Assembly: GCA_020631735.1 (NCBI GenBank)
Contig: CM036158.1
Location: forward strand, 80,033,447-80,097,446
Direction of reading: 5' to 3'
From: Saccharum officinarum
Lineage: Eukaryota; Streptophyta; Magnoliopsida; Poales; Poaceae
Length of the DNA: 64,000 bases
Below are positions 10,501 through 21,875 of this stretch, one piece after another. The notes below the pieces were generated by a model that saw only the letters and a list, made by a program, of their open reading frames with translations, did no database searches and was not told where the DNA came from. Both the position numbers and the translations under genes were made by a program. The stretch's first letter is position 1. Each line of letters starts with the position of its first letter.

Positions 10501-12948
10501 CTTATTTATCAAGGTCTAATCAAAACCCTAAGAAAACAGTGAACAACTAGTGTGTTTAATATTTTTCCTAGCAAGTACATGTCATCACAAAATTAACAAA
10601 GTAAGAATCACTATTTTTGGAGTTCTAAAACTCCAGATCTTGCTCTGGTTAGGTTTAAAGGCATTTCTAGAGCTCTTTTTCAACTTAAATAAACACAATA
10701 GAAAACATCTACAAACATCTAGCATATTGTGACTCCACTGCATAGATCTTTTCCCAAGGTTTCCAAAAAGTCTACTTTTGCTATTTTTGGAATTACCTAG
10801 CCTGAGATATGAATATTTGAAGATTTACAAGAAATCTGAAATTCAAAATCAGAATTACTCAAACCCTATTGAAATCGCTAGGCGCCCCCGAATACACACC
10901 CAGGACGGCCACTTCATAAATTGTCACGTGGGACCCGTTACCCACCCGGGCCCGCCTGTCATCCTAAGGGAAAACGTACACCGCCTTTTCCTTTCTTCTT
11001 CCTCCGACACCAAGCAGGGGAGGCGGCCGGTCTTCTCGGCTCCGGCGAGGGGGTCACCGACGGCGGCGGCTGAGGGTGGCACGAGCACCACAGTGCCATT
11101 TCACACCCAAGGGTGGCTGAGGAGCGGCGTGAGGCAGTCGGCAGCTGCTCGGCCATGACGGAGGCGGCCCGTCTGTGGCCGTGCCTGTGGCGGCGGCGCT
11201 CCGGTGGTCTGTGGCTCGGCCGAGGTACGTCGGGCGAGAGGGGAGGAAGAGGCGGAGACGGTGGTGTACGCGGCCGCAGTTGAGGTGGTTTGGAGCGGTG
11301 GAATAGCGGTGTCCGTGGAGCTCCCATGGCGGCAGCCATGGCGGACACGGTGCAGGCTCTGAAGTGGGGAAGGCGAGAGCCAGGGAATGGCGAGGGAGAG
11401 CGAGCACGGAGGAGGGGGGCGAATAAAGAGCTCGAACGTCTGCGTCGGAAGAGGCAGGGGCGCGTGGAGGCAAGGCAGGAGCTTCGCCCGCGCATGGTCT
11501 CCACGTCCTGGCCACGTGTCGTCCACTGGAGTCCGACGTCGAGCACGTGGTGGGCATCGGTGAGGCCATATTGAACCGCGTTTTTGGGCTACATCCAGGC
11601 CGATTTGGACCTTGGCCCCAAAATGAAAGTTAAAGCCCAAACAAAGGTCTACAAATTCTATTTAGGGTGTAAAGTCATTAGAGCCACTGATTAGTAATTA
11701 CTTAAGCTCCAAAAAGGCACTATCAGCGATTTTAACAGAAATGAGAACTATTTAAATTGATGGCCGAGACTAAGTCAATTTGGTGCCATACTTTTACATA
11801 CTCTTCTCCAGAATGTTTACTCCAACTTTCATTAAGGGGGTCAAACCAAGTTGCTGAATAAAATCTTGGGAACGCGACACGCCAATGTACGGACATAGGG
11901 CTAGAAAATAACAGCAACATTCAAACTTGGGTTCCTTATATGACTAGGTTAGAAACTATACTAGGCCTTGAGGCTTAAACAAAACTTGTAGTACCCAACT
12001 TGATCTACAACTTCTATTAAAGGTCCTTGGACTGGTTCAACATGGTTAGGGAGATAAACATTACCAAACATGTCAACTCATTGCTGCCACTCCAGGACTT
12101 AGAATATACTAAGTGTTGGGAAACAGTCCTAAATTTGACTTGTGGGCCCTTTTTGAGCATGTTCCACACATTTTCATGACTTTACCCTTAAACAAAATTT
12201 GTTCCTTATAAAATTCTCTACAACTTTGTAAAAGGGTGCACAGTCATGCAAAGCTTCTAGGTCACACTTTTGAAATGGTCAAACAAGAGTGTTCTAGAGT
12301 CCATACATGGTCAACCATCACTTAGAAGCACATTTAGGCAAAATAATCAACATGAACATTGTTCCATTAAGTGTCCTAAGTGTAGTTAAGGGGTTGTAGA
12401 GACCAAACATACACACCACGCATAGGTTGCACAAAAGTGTAGGCCTCACATGCACTGAAACATAGAAGTCACTATAATTGTAGTGCTTGTTTCAAGGCCA
12501 TATTTCAATTGTTTCATGTGTTTGCTTCAAGATACACGCTACACATGTTCCACTAGGGTGTTCCACATGTGTCCAAGCTGTGTTGCACATGTTGCATTTG
12601 TATGTTGCATAAACACTAGTTACCATGGGATGTAAGGCAGGTTTTAGTTATAATCTAAACAAGCATATAACTTATCATTTCATGTGACTTTTTGATTCCA
12701 AACTTCATGAAACTTTTCCAGGGATCATTATAGATAGGTACCAAGGTGAGACACATGAAGATATGGCAATAACACCATCCAAACATATATCTTTGAAAAT
12801 GGCCTATATATAAAACAATGGTGCAACATCCAACTTTAGGTCAGGCTCATCTCCATAGATTGACCTTGACATTGCCATCTCCACTTAATCTGTCATGTTT
12901 AAGCTCAAACCCACTGCTTAGTGAGTGACAAACACCTGGGGTGTTACA
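7555..12948 (-). repeat. Left (3') LTR of the LARD element, 5,394 bp
   Basis: It runs from TGTAACGGAACC to GGTGTTACA. It is matched along its whole length by 33,353-38,637 plus 49,321-49,459. It contains a GC-rich stretch (about 10,920-11,570) preceded by CACGTG and GGGCCC motifs on the promoter-like side. Long open frames there differ between the two LTRs because of small indels, so they are compositional and not genes. Confidence 0.88.
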
Positions 12949-13886
12949 GCCCTCCCCCCTTAAAAGAATCGCGTCCTGAGATTCGGAATGGAAGACCTTT
13001 TTAAGGAAGAGAGGCACATTATCTAGTTCCCATCATCTGCTATAGCATTCGGCTACAAAGCTTTAACATTGGTGGAACTATTTGGTAAAAAGGCACTTTC
13101 TGTTACTTGCTCTTCATGGTAAACGTTGTCTGAAGAATTTCCTTCATTGACTTCCATGAAGCATTGTTACTTTTGGAGGAATCTAAGATAGCACAGTACT
13201 GCATTCTCAATGTATGGAGATCGTTTGGTCCATGAGCGAACCACTAACAAGTATCTGATTCTTTAGTGAACACAACATAGTCCATATGAACTTTACATTA
13301 GACCAAAATTTTTAGAAGTATACTCGTTAAAATGACTCTATGTTCATGAAGTTTGAAAAGCAGTCCTCTACCAAAATGGCTTGAGCACAACCTTCCAAAA
13401 GGGTGAGATCATAGATGACAATTATACTCTAAGGCTATAGGATACTGACTAATCAATGGACAGGGTCTATGTTGGTCGTAAATGTTCAAACATTCATATA
13501 TCAGCTAATGGAAAGCTACTTTAGGTTCCATGTGTGCAGTTCTCTTTCTCTGATGACAACACTGTATTATCTGAGTCTGTTGAGGGTTTAGTGAATGTGA
13601 TAGCTGACTCAGTTGTCTTCATATTTCGACCAAATGTTACCTAATAAGATTCTTTTATCCAAAGACAACAGTTATCTGGGTTGAATCAGATGCAACCTCT
13701 GGGTAAAAACATTTATAAGGTACTAAAGTATGTCATCATTGGATAATCATTACTAAAGAAAGATGTAGTGAGGCCTTAAGGACAACGAAAGTTGCAAATA
13801 TTCACTAGACCATGGGGAGTAGTCTACCACCAAGCGGTTGAGTAAAATTTTCCTTGGTGACTTAGTTGTACTATAAGTTGAGTTGA
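12949..13886 (-). other. LARD internal domain, 3' part with polypurine tract
   Basis: Immediately inside the LTR the minus strand reads AAGGGGGGAGGGC (about 12,949-12,961), the polypurine tract that primes plus-strand synthesis. The rest is non-coding and is cut at 13,887 by the Copia sequence. Confidence 0.75.
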
Positions 13887-14539
13887 TGAAAGCCCAAGTT
13901 TGGTTTTGGTAATTAATGACACCAAGTTGCTAATGCCTTGTGTTAAGTGTATTGAGTTAGGCATAAGCAACACATGTGATGAAGGTGTATGTGGCAAGGA
14001 GTGGTGGCCACAAGATCACAAAGAGATGGTGCATGAACATGAAATGATGATCATGGTGGAGATGCACATAAAAGGAAGGACATGATGATCAAGTGAAAGA
14101 GAAGGATCTAAGAGCGCAAGGCAAAGGTATAACCATAGGGGTTTTCCTTTTGCCGGTCTAAGATGAGTAGAGAAGTGATTGACCAGGTTTAGGATATATA
14201 GCCGACTATGAAGAGGGGCAATCACGGTTAGCTCGTAAATCAAGTGCCACTAGATCAATGTCTTGAGCATATGCATTAGGATCTAGTAAAGAGCTAACAT
14301 AACGCCTTGGAAAATGATTGTGAAATGCTAACACACATGCACATGGTGGTGTACACTTGGTGGTGTTAGCACATTTGCGAAGGCGGTGGAGTTCAGGCGG
14401 TAGAGAGGGGTTTGGGCTCCTCTCTCCCTCCCGCCGAGCTTGCGAGGCGGGATTCGGCGCTTTTTGGAGAAGTGAAATGCCTATTTTCTATTGCGCTGGA
14501 AGTCGGAAAAGAAACAGAGGCGAACAGAGGTCACTGTGG

Positions 14540-14930
14540 TGACCGGACGCTGCATCGGACGCGGTCTCGGTATGATCGGATGCATCCGGTCAGTGTTCAG
14601 CGTCTACGCGGTTTTTAGTTCGATGATCGGACGCGCAGCGCGTCCGGTCACTGACGACCGGACGCGTCCGGTCATCCAGGGAGCTTACTGGACTCTAACC
14701 GGACGCGGGCACTGTCGCGTCCGGTCATTACGAGAGGCGCGTCCGGTCGTTGTTTAGTTGTGCGCTACTCAAGTTGACCAGCGCGTCCGGTCAGTTGCGG
14801 GACCAACGCGTCCGGTCACACCCGGCGCGTCCGGTCAGTACGACCAGCGCGTCCGGTCAGTGTTTCAGAATTTAGCCGTTGCGCGACCGGCGCGTCCGGT
14901 CAGTTTGACCAGCGCGTCCGGTCAGCACGA
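14540..14930 (+). promoter_or_regulatory. Clustered GCGTCCGGTCA motifs in LTR U3
   Basis: About eleven direct copies of (C)GCGTCCGGTCA, often preceded by GACCA, plus several inverted copies (GACCGGACGC), lie within 400 bp. Spacing is irregular (about 16-60 bp). The cluster ends about 50 bp upstream of the TATA box, where enhancer elements of an LTR would be expected. The regulatory role is inferred from position. Confidence 0.6.
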
Positions 14931-14976
14931 CTTCGGCTGGTTAAAGTTCCTAATGGCTATATTCGAAGGGGTACGC

Positions 14977-14984
14977 TATAAATA
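14977..14984 (+). promoter_or_regulatory. TATA box of Copia LTR-A
   Basis: TATAAATA, followed by GAGG. The same box is at 29,313-29,320 in LTR-C. Transcription is expected to start about 30 bp downstream. Confidence 0.65.
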
Positions 14985-15786
14985 GAGGTTGGCCGGGGTT
15001 TGAGGGTAACTCTTGCACATTTTGAGAACTAGAGACATACTTTGAGCTAGAGAACAACTCCTCCACTCATCTCTTTGCATAGTTGCACATCTTGAGTGAG
15101 ATTGAGTGAGATTCAAGTGCATTGCTTGAGAGTTGCATTCTAGAGGCACTTGATCTTCGAGTTGCTGCAGATTTCTTGTTACTCTTCCGTGTTTCCTGAC
15201 ACGGTAGATGGCTTGGAGCAGCGGAGGTGATCGAGCTCGCAATTGGAGATTGTTGGAGCCTTCACCAAGTGTTGTAAGGGGTTCTTGATCCTTCCCCGCA
15301 GGAGTTCGCGAATTGGATACTCTAGTGAAGCTCATGGCTTGGAGGATCCCCATCTTGTGTGCGGTTGTGCGGCGCCCGCGGAGGGCTCGACTCTTGATAG
15401 TCGATTAGCTCGTGAACCGACAAGTGGGTGTATCGCCACAACGGGGAGTAGCTTGCTGGGAAGCAAGTGAACCTCTGGATAAATTGTTGTGTCATTCTCT
15501 TCCCGAGGATTTCTCTTGTATGATTGATTCATTGGTATTTCTCTTCTCTTCACGGCGGTATAATCACTCGAAGCTCTTCTCTTGTATTACTTCTTGTTTC
15601 TAGCATGTAGTTGTTGTTGTGTTTAGTGAATAGCCTTGTACTAGACTTGTGTAGGTGGCTTGCTTAATTAGTTAGAGCTAGTGCATTTGCTTCGCCACCT
15701 TTCGTACTAACTTGTGGTTAAGTAATTCTTGTAGAAGTTTTAATTAGGCTATTCACCCCCCCTCTAGCCTATTTGGACCTTACAAG

Positions 15787-15798
15787 TGGTATCGGAGC
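15787..15798 (+). other. Primer-binding site, Copia copy 1
   Basis: TGGTATCGGAGC, two bases after LTR-A. It is complementary to the 3' end of initiator tRNA-Met with one change from the usual TGGTATCAGAGC. Confidence 0.8.
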
Positions 15799-15844
15799 CG
15801 AGGCACCGTTTATTTGAGGCTTAACAACCTACGGTGAAAAAGAA

Positions 15845-17806
15845 ATGGCTCAATTAAGCTTGCACATCAATAACACCAAGAAGGCACCTCACTTTGATGG
15901 CACAAATTATGCATATTGGAAGTTTAAGATGACCGCACACCTAAAGTCAATCAATAGAGAAGTGTGGAAGGTCACCGAAATAAAATTTGAGGTTGCTAAT
16001 CCGGAAGCACCTACACCGGTGGAAGAGAAGAAGCTCCAATACAATGACATTGCCATTAGTACTCTTCATGAGGCATTAGATGACAAGACATTTGAGCAAG
16101 TGAAGAACATAGAGATTGCTCATGATGCTTGGGCCAAGCTAGAAGAAACATTTGAGGGCACCGAAGGCACAAAGACCGCCAAAGCATATATCTTGCAAGA
16201 AAAATTTTCAAGCTTCAAGATGCAAGATGATGAGAGTGTACCGGAGATGTTTCATAGGTTGCAAGTCATTGTCAATGAGCTCAAGGCACTTGGTGAGGAG
16301 GTCAAGGACAATCAATTCTCTATGAAGTTCTTGAGAAGTCTACCCAAGAGATTTGATACATTGATCACCGTGCTAGTGAGGACTACATTGAAGAATTCAA
16401 CTCCTCAACAAATATTCCAAGAAGTAATGACCGATGATTCATATAGAGAAGATGATGATAAAGATGAGTTGGTCAAGAAGAAGAAGAAGGAAAATGAGAA
16501 GAAAGATGATGAAAAAAAGAAAAGTGTGGCATTCAAAGCCACCACATCCAAGGGCAAATCCAAGATTGAATCATCAAGTGATGAAGACTCAAGCTCTTGT
16601 GATAGTGATGACATTGATGAGAAGATGGCTCTCTTTGTCAAGCAATTTGGAAAATTCATGAAGAAAAAAGGCTTTCGTGCAAGAAGAAGGAAGAACTCAT
16701 CTAAGAAGAATGAGCATACCATGAGATGTTTTAGATGCCATAGCAAGGATCATCTTATTGCAAAGTGTCCTTATGATAGTGATGATGAAGATGCTATCAA
16801 GAAGGAGAGGAAGAAACAAAAGAAGAAGGTAGAGAAGAAGGAAAGCTCTTATAAGAAGAAGAATGATTCTCATGTTGCTACATGGGATAGTGATGATTCC
16901 TAAAGTGATGATGAGGATGACAACAAGAGCCAGAAGAAGGGACATGCTAGCATTGCCATCCAAGAGAAGGTCTCCCTCTTTGACACTCCATCGTGCTTCA
17001 TGGCTAAAGCCGCTAAGGTATCATCCGATGATGAGAGTGATCATGATAATGCTAGTGATAGTGATAGTGATGAAGAAGAATTCACTAAAGATGAACTAAT
17101 CACTATGCTAGAAGATTGCACTCAACATTATAAAGAATCTAGGAAGGAGTGCAAGGGCTTGCTTAAGGAAAAGAAAAACCTTATGCAAGAACTTGATGAG
17201 CTTAGAGTGTCTTATGAGAGTCTAAAGGTAGACCATAAGAAGCTTCAAAAGTCTCACACCAAGCTTGAAGAAGCTCATTCCTCTCTAGTTGAAAAATGTG
17301 AAAACATGCCAACTAATGTTGGCAAAGCTAAAACTTGCAACATATGCATATCATGTGATATAATTGAATCCGTTCATAAGCCTATTGTTGTTGCTCCCAC
17401 TAACACTTCATGTAGCTCATCTACATCATCCTCATCTAGTAGTGATGGTTTCACTTGTGACTCCACACTTATAGTTGAGAATGAAAATCTCAAGGAGGTA
17501 AAAGAGCTCAATCACACATTAGCTAAGGCTTATGGTGGTGAGGACCGCTTGCTTATGTGCTTGGGTAGCCAAAGAGCTTCTCTCTACAAAGAGAGATTGG
17601 GATATAATCCCAAGAAAGGCAAGGCCGCTTTTGCTCCTCACAAGACTCGTTTTGTGAAGAACAATGGTAGCTATTGCAAAAGTTGCAAGCAAGTTGGTCA
17701 CATAGAGCACCATTGCATGAACAAGAAATCAAATGCTAATGTATCCTCAATTAAGTTTGATTTTTTCTATATGCTTACTAAGAGTATAAAATGGTGTTCA
17801 TGCTAA
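15845..17806 (+). pseudogene. gag: Copia gag, copy 1 (one in-frame stop)
   Basis: Starts MAQLSLHINNTKKAPHFDG. Residues about 1-200 form the UBN2-type Gag core (YAYWKFKMTAHL, SMKFLRSLPKRFD). A CX2CX4HX4C zinc knuckle (CFRCHSKDHLIAKC) follows, then Lys/Asp/Ser-rich low complexity. The frame is broken by TAA at 16,901-16,903. It reopens at 17,000 in the same frame with a long helical, probably coiled-coil, segment (about 17,090-17,310) and a second knuckle (CKSCKQVGHIEHHC). The 3' end is shifted by one extra A near 17,790 relative to copy 2. Gag would assemble virus-like particles in the cytoplasm. Confidence 0.85.
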
Positions 17807-17930
17807 GTTCATTGGTGCACCGTGGATGGGCTCAAGAAGAAATCCATTTGGGTACCAAAGAGCTTAGTCTCTAACCTTGGAGGACCCAAACAAGTTTGGG
17901 TACCTAAAAGGAATTGATCTTGTCTTGTAG

Positions 17931-20900
17931 GTCAATTATAAAGCCGGAGGAAGGCATTGGGTGCTTGATAGTGGGTGCACTCAACATATGACCGGAGACT
18001 CTTATATGTTCAATTCAATTGATACGAGTCAAAATGGTGGTTTTGATGCTATCACTTTTGGCAACAACAAGAAAGGCAAAGTCAAGGGGCTTGGTAAAAT
18101 TGCTATCTCAAATGACATGAGCATTTCTAATGTGTTGCTAGTTGAGAGCTTGGATTTCAATCTTTTATCAGTGGCACAACTTTGTGATCTTGGCTTCAAG
18201 TGCATATTTGGTAGTGATGATGTTGAAGTCATAAGTGTTGATGTATCAAACTTGATATTCAAAGGATTTAGACATGGTAGCTTATACTTGGTTGACTTCA
18301 ATGAAAGTGAGACACAATTGACATCATGCTTGCTTAGTAAAATCTAGTATGGGATGGTTGTGGCATAGAAGGCTTGGTCATGTTGGAATGAAACAATTGA
18401 ACAAACTTTTGAGGTATGACTTAGTTAGAGGTTTGAAAGATGTCACTTTTGAAAAAGGATAAACTATGTAGTGCTTGTCAAGCCGGCAACACAAGTTGGA
18501 AATACACATCCTAGTAAGAGTGAAATGAGCACATCAAAGGCATTTGAGCTATTGCACATGGACTTGTTTGGCCAACAACATACACTAGTATTGGTGGCAA
18601 CAAGTATGGTTTTGTGATTGTTGATGACTACACTAGATATACTTGGGTGTTCTTTCTCTATGACAAGAGTGATGTTTATGATCTATTCAAGTCTTTTGTC
18701 AAGAGGGTGCAAAATGAGTTTGAAATCACCATCAAGAAGATTAGAAGTGACAATGGTAGTGAGTTTAAGAACACAAGAATGAAGATTTGTGTGATGATCT
18801 TGGTATGGACATCAATTCTCACCAACATATACTCCTTAATCAAATGTGTAGTTGAAAGGAAAAATAGAACCTTGATTGATATGGCTAGATCAATGCTTAG
18901 TGAATATAATGTTAGTCATTCATTTTGGAGTGAAGCCATCAACACGGCTTGCTATTATAGCAACCGTCTCTATTGCCATGGGAAGCTTGGAAAGACACCA
19001 TATGAGCTGTTGAATGAAGAAAGCCCAACATTGCATACTTTAGAGTGTTTGGTTGCAAATGCTATATTCTCAAGAAAGGCACTAGATTGAGCAAGTTTGA
19101 AAAGAAAATGTGATGAAGGGTTCTTACTTGGTTATTCTACCACAAGCAAAGCATATAGAGTTTGGAATCTCACAAATGGCACCTAGAAGAAGTTCATGAT
19201 GTTGATTTGATGAAACCCAAGGATCTCAAAATGAAGCTCAAAACCTTGATGATGTGAGAGGAGATCAATTGTCAAATGCAATGAAGAACATGGACATTGG
19301 TGGTGTGAAGCCAAGACAAGTTGATGATAATGATATTCATGTGATCAACCAAAGTGTGCAAATTGATACAAATCAAGCAAGCCCTAGTGGTACTCATGAT
19401 GAAGCTTAAGTTCAAGGTCAAACAAGTGAAAGCAATCAACTCCCAATACTCCAACCTACTAGCATTGCAAAGATCATCCGTTGGACCAAATCATGTGGAA
19501 TTCAAAGTGGTGTTCAAACTAGATCAAGATTAGCATCCTTTTGTGAGCATTACTCATTTGTCTCATTAGAAGAACCAAAGAAGATTAGAAGATGCATTGA
19601 AGGATTCCGATTGGATAAATGCCATGCATGAAGAACTAAACAACTTCACTAGAAATCAAGTTTGAAATTGAGGCCAAAGAACTACAATGTGATTGCACTA
19701 AGTGGGTCTTAGAAACAAGCAAGATCAAGATGAGATGGTTGTGAGGAACAAAGCAAGATTAGTAGCACAAGGATACACTCAAGTTGAGGTCTTGGCTTTG
19801 GAGAGACATATGCACCGGTTGCAAGATTGGAGGCAATTAGAATCTTATTAGCATATGCTTGTGCACACAACATCAAGCTCTATCAAATGGATGTCAAGAG
19901 TGCATTTCTCAATGGCTACATCAATGAAGAAGTTTATGTTGAGCAAACCTCCCGGTTTTGAAGATGACAAGAAGCCAGCCATGTTTACAAGCTAAAGAAG
20001 GCATTGTATGGTTTAAAGCAAGCACCTAGAGCATGGTATGAGAGGTTAAGGGACTTTCTCCTCTCTAAAGGGTTCAAGATGGAAAAGTTGACACCACGCT
20101 CTTCACCAAGAAGCTTGAAATGACTTGTTTGTGTTGCAAATTTATGTGGATGACATTATCTTGGATCAACTAACCAAGACTTTTGTGAAGAGTTTGGAAA
20201 TATGATGGCTAATGAGTTTGAGATGTCTATGATTGGAGAGCTTAGTTACTTCTTGGACTTCAAATCAAGCAAATGAAGAATGACACTTTGTAAGTCAAGC
20301 AAGTACATCAAGGACATGATCAAGAAGTTTGGATTGCAAGATGCTAAGCAAATGAGTACTCCAATGGGCACTAATGATCAATTAGGTATTGATGCTAGTG
20401 GAGAACATGGTAGATAAAAAGCTATACCGTCTATGATTGGAAGTTTCTCTATGTCACCGCTTCTAGGCCGGATGTGATGTTAGTGTGTGCAAGTGTGCAA
20501 GATATCAAGCTTCACCTAGAAAAAGTCACTTGAAAGCAACCAAGAGGATATTGAGATATCTTAAGGGCACTCATGATGTGGATTATGGTATCTTAAGGAT
20601 CTAACTTTGAGTTGATTGGATATTCGGGACTCCGACTATGGTGGGATGCAAGATTGATAGAATAAGCACAAGTGGCACTTGTCAATGCTTAGAAGATCTC
20701 TTATTTCATGGTCATCAAGGAATAAAAATAGTGTTGCACTATCTACCACCGAGGCCGAATACATTAGTTGCCGGTAGTTGTTGTGCACAATTGCTTTGGA
20801 TGAAGGCCACTTTGAATGATTTGGAATCAAGTTCAAGAATGTACCATTGTTTGTGACAATGAAAGTTGCTATCAAGATGACTCAAAAATCCGTTCAACAT

Positions 20901-20965
20901 TCAAGAACTAAGCACATTGACATAAGGCACCACTTCATAAGAGACATCAACAAAAGGGTGATATT
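17931..20965 (+). pseudogene. pol: Copia pol, copy 1, frameshifted and cut by assembly gap
   Basis: Opens after TAG (17,928-17,930) with the aspartic protease motif LDSGCTQHMTG. Up to about 18,340 it is identical to copy 2. From there to the gap it is littered with one-base insertions and deletions against copy 2 while substitutions stay rare. Pieces of GAG-pre-integrase, integrase core, RT (YVDD region, with lost bases) and RNase H are still recognisable in different frames. It shares with copy 2 the TAA codons at 18,837-18,839 and 19,407-19,409 and one near 20,723. The indel pattern is what uncorrected long-read consensus looks like, so much of the damage may be technical. Confidence 0.8.
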
Positions 20966-21065
20966 NNNNNNNNNNNNNNNNNNNNNNNNNNNNNNNNNNN
21001 NNNNNNNNNNNNNNNNNNNNNNNNNNNNNNNNNNNNNNNNNNNNNNNNNNNNNNNNNNNNNNNNN
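20966..21065. other. Assembly gap, 100 N
   Basis: Exactly 100 N, the conventional placeholder for unknown size. Aligning the two sides with copy 2 predicts that about 2.34 kb is missing if a real tandem structure underlies it: 1,206 bp of pol 3' end and polypurine region, plus 1,133 bp of LTR. Confidence 0.95.
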
Positions 21066-21816
21066 TTTTGAGAACTAGAGACATACTTTTGAGCTAGAGA
21101 AACAACTCCTCCACTCATCTCTTTGCATAGTTGCACATCTTGAGTGAGATTGAGTGAGATTCAATGCATTGCTTGAGAGTTGCATTCTAGAGGCACTTGA
21201 TCTTCGAGTTGCTGCGATTTCTTGTTACTCTTCCGTGTTTCCGACACGGTAGACGGCTTGGAGCAGCGGAGGTGATCAGCTCGCAATTGGAGATTGTTTG
21301 GAGCCTTCACCAAGTGTTGTAAGGGGTTCTTGATCCCTTCCGCAGGAGTTCGCAATTGGATACTCTAGTGAAGCTCGTGGCTTGGAGGATCCCATCTTGT
21401 GTGCGTTGTGCGGCGCCCGCGGAGGCTCGACTCTTGATAGTCGATTAGCTCGTGAACCGACAAGTGGGTGTATCGCCACAAGGGAGTAGCTTGCCGGGAA
21501 GCAAGTGAACCTCGGGATAAATTCTTGTGTCATTCTTTCCCGAGGATTTCTCTTTGTATGATTGATTCATTGGTATTCTCTTCTCTTCACGGCGGTATAA
21601 TCACTCGAAGCTCTTCTCTTTATTACTTCTTGTTCTAGCTTGTAGTTGTTGTTGTGTTTAGTGGAATAGCCTGTACTAGACTTGTGTAGGTGGCTTGCTT
21701 AATTAGTTAGAGCTAGTGCATTTGCTTCGCCACCTTTCGTACTAACTTGTGTAAGTATTCTTGTAGAAGTTTTAATTAGGCTATTCACCCCCCCTCTAGC
21801 CTATTTGGACCTTACA
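21066..21816 (+). repeat. Copia LTR-B, 3' 750 bp only
   Basis: Corresponds to LTR-A from 15,020 to its end, finishing GGACCTTACA. It carries several one-base deletions near the gap. At informative substitutions it lacks most changes private to LTR-A and those private to LTR-C, so it is a distinct sequence close to their common ancestor. Confidence 0.85.
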
Positions 21817-21818
21817 AG

Positions 21819-21830
21819 TGGTATCGGAGC
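21819..21830 (+). other. Primer-binding site, Copia copy 2
   Basis: TGGTATCGGAGC, two bases after LTR-B, identical to the site of copy 1. Confidence 0.8.
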
Positions 21831-21875
21831 CGAGGCACCGTTTATTTGAGGCTTAACAACCTACGGTGAAAAAAA

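Larger units (their letters stand above)
13887..15784 (+). repeat. Copia LTR-A (5'), 1,898 bp
   Basis: It starts TGAAAGCCCAAG and ends GGACCTTACA. It carries a cluster of GCGTCCGGTCA motifs (about 14,540-14,930), a TATA box at 14,977-14,984 and a U5 region leading into the PBS. It differs from LTR-C by scattered substitutions, roughly 2 percent by eye and more within the GC-rich motif cluster. Confidence 0.9.

Noticed and set aside
10778..11640. Several long minus- and plus-strand open frames in the GC-rich part of the left LARD LTR (and 36,604-37,467 in the right LTR)
   Set aside because: The frames change between the two LTRs because of indels. They have Pro/Arg/Ser-rich composition only and no domain, so they are compositional artefacts of a GC-rich LTR segment.
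14540..14930. CRISPR-like appearance of the repeated GCGTCCGGTCA motif
   Set aside because: Spacing is irregular, repeats are short and occur in both orientations, and the locus is a plant LTR.
16405..16963. Hydrophobic minus-strand frames antisense to Copia gag (also 22,502-23,017)
   Set aside because: They are shadows of Lys/Asp/Ser-rich gag codons. Phe/Leu/Ser-rich antisense frames are expected.
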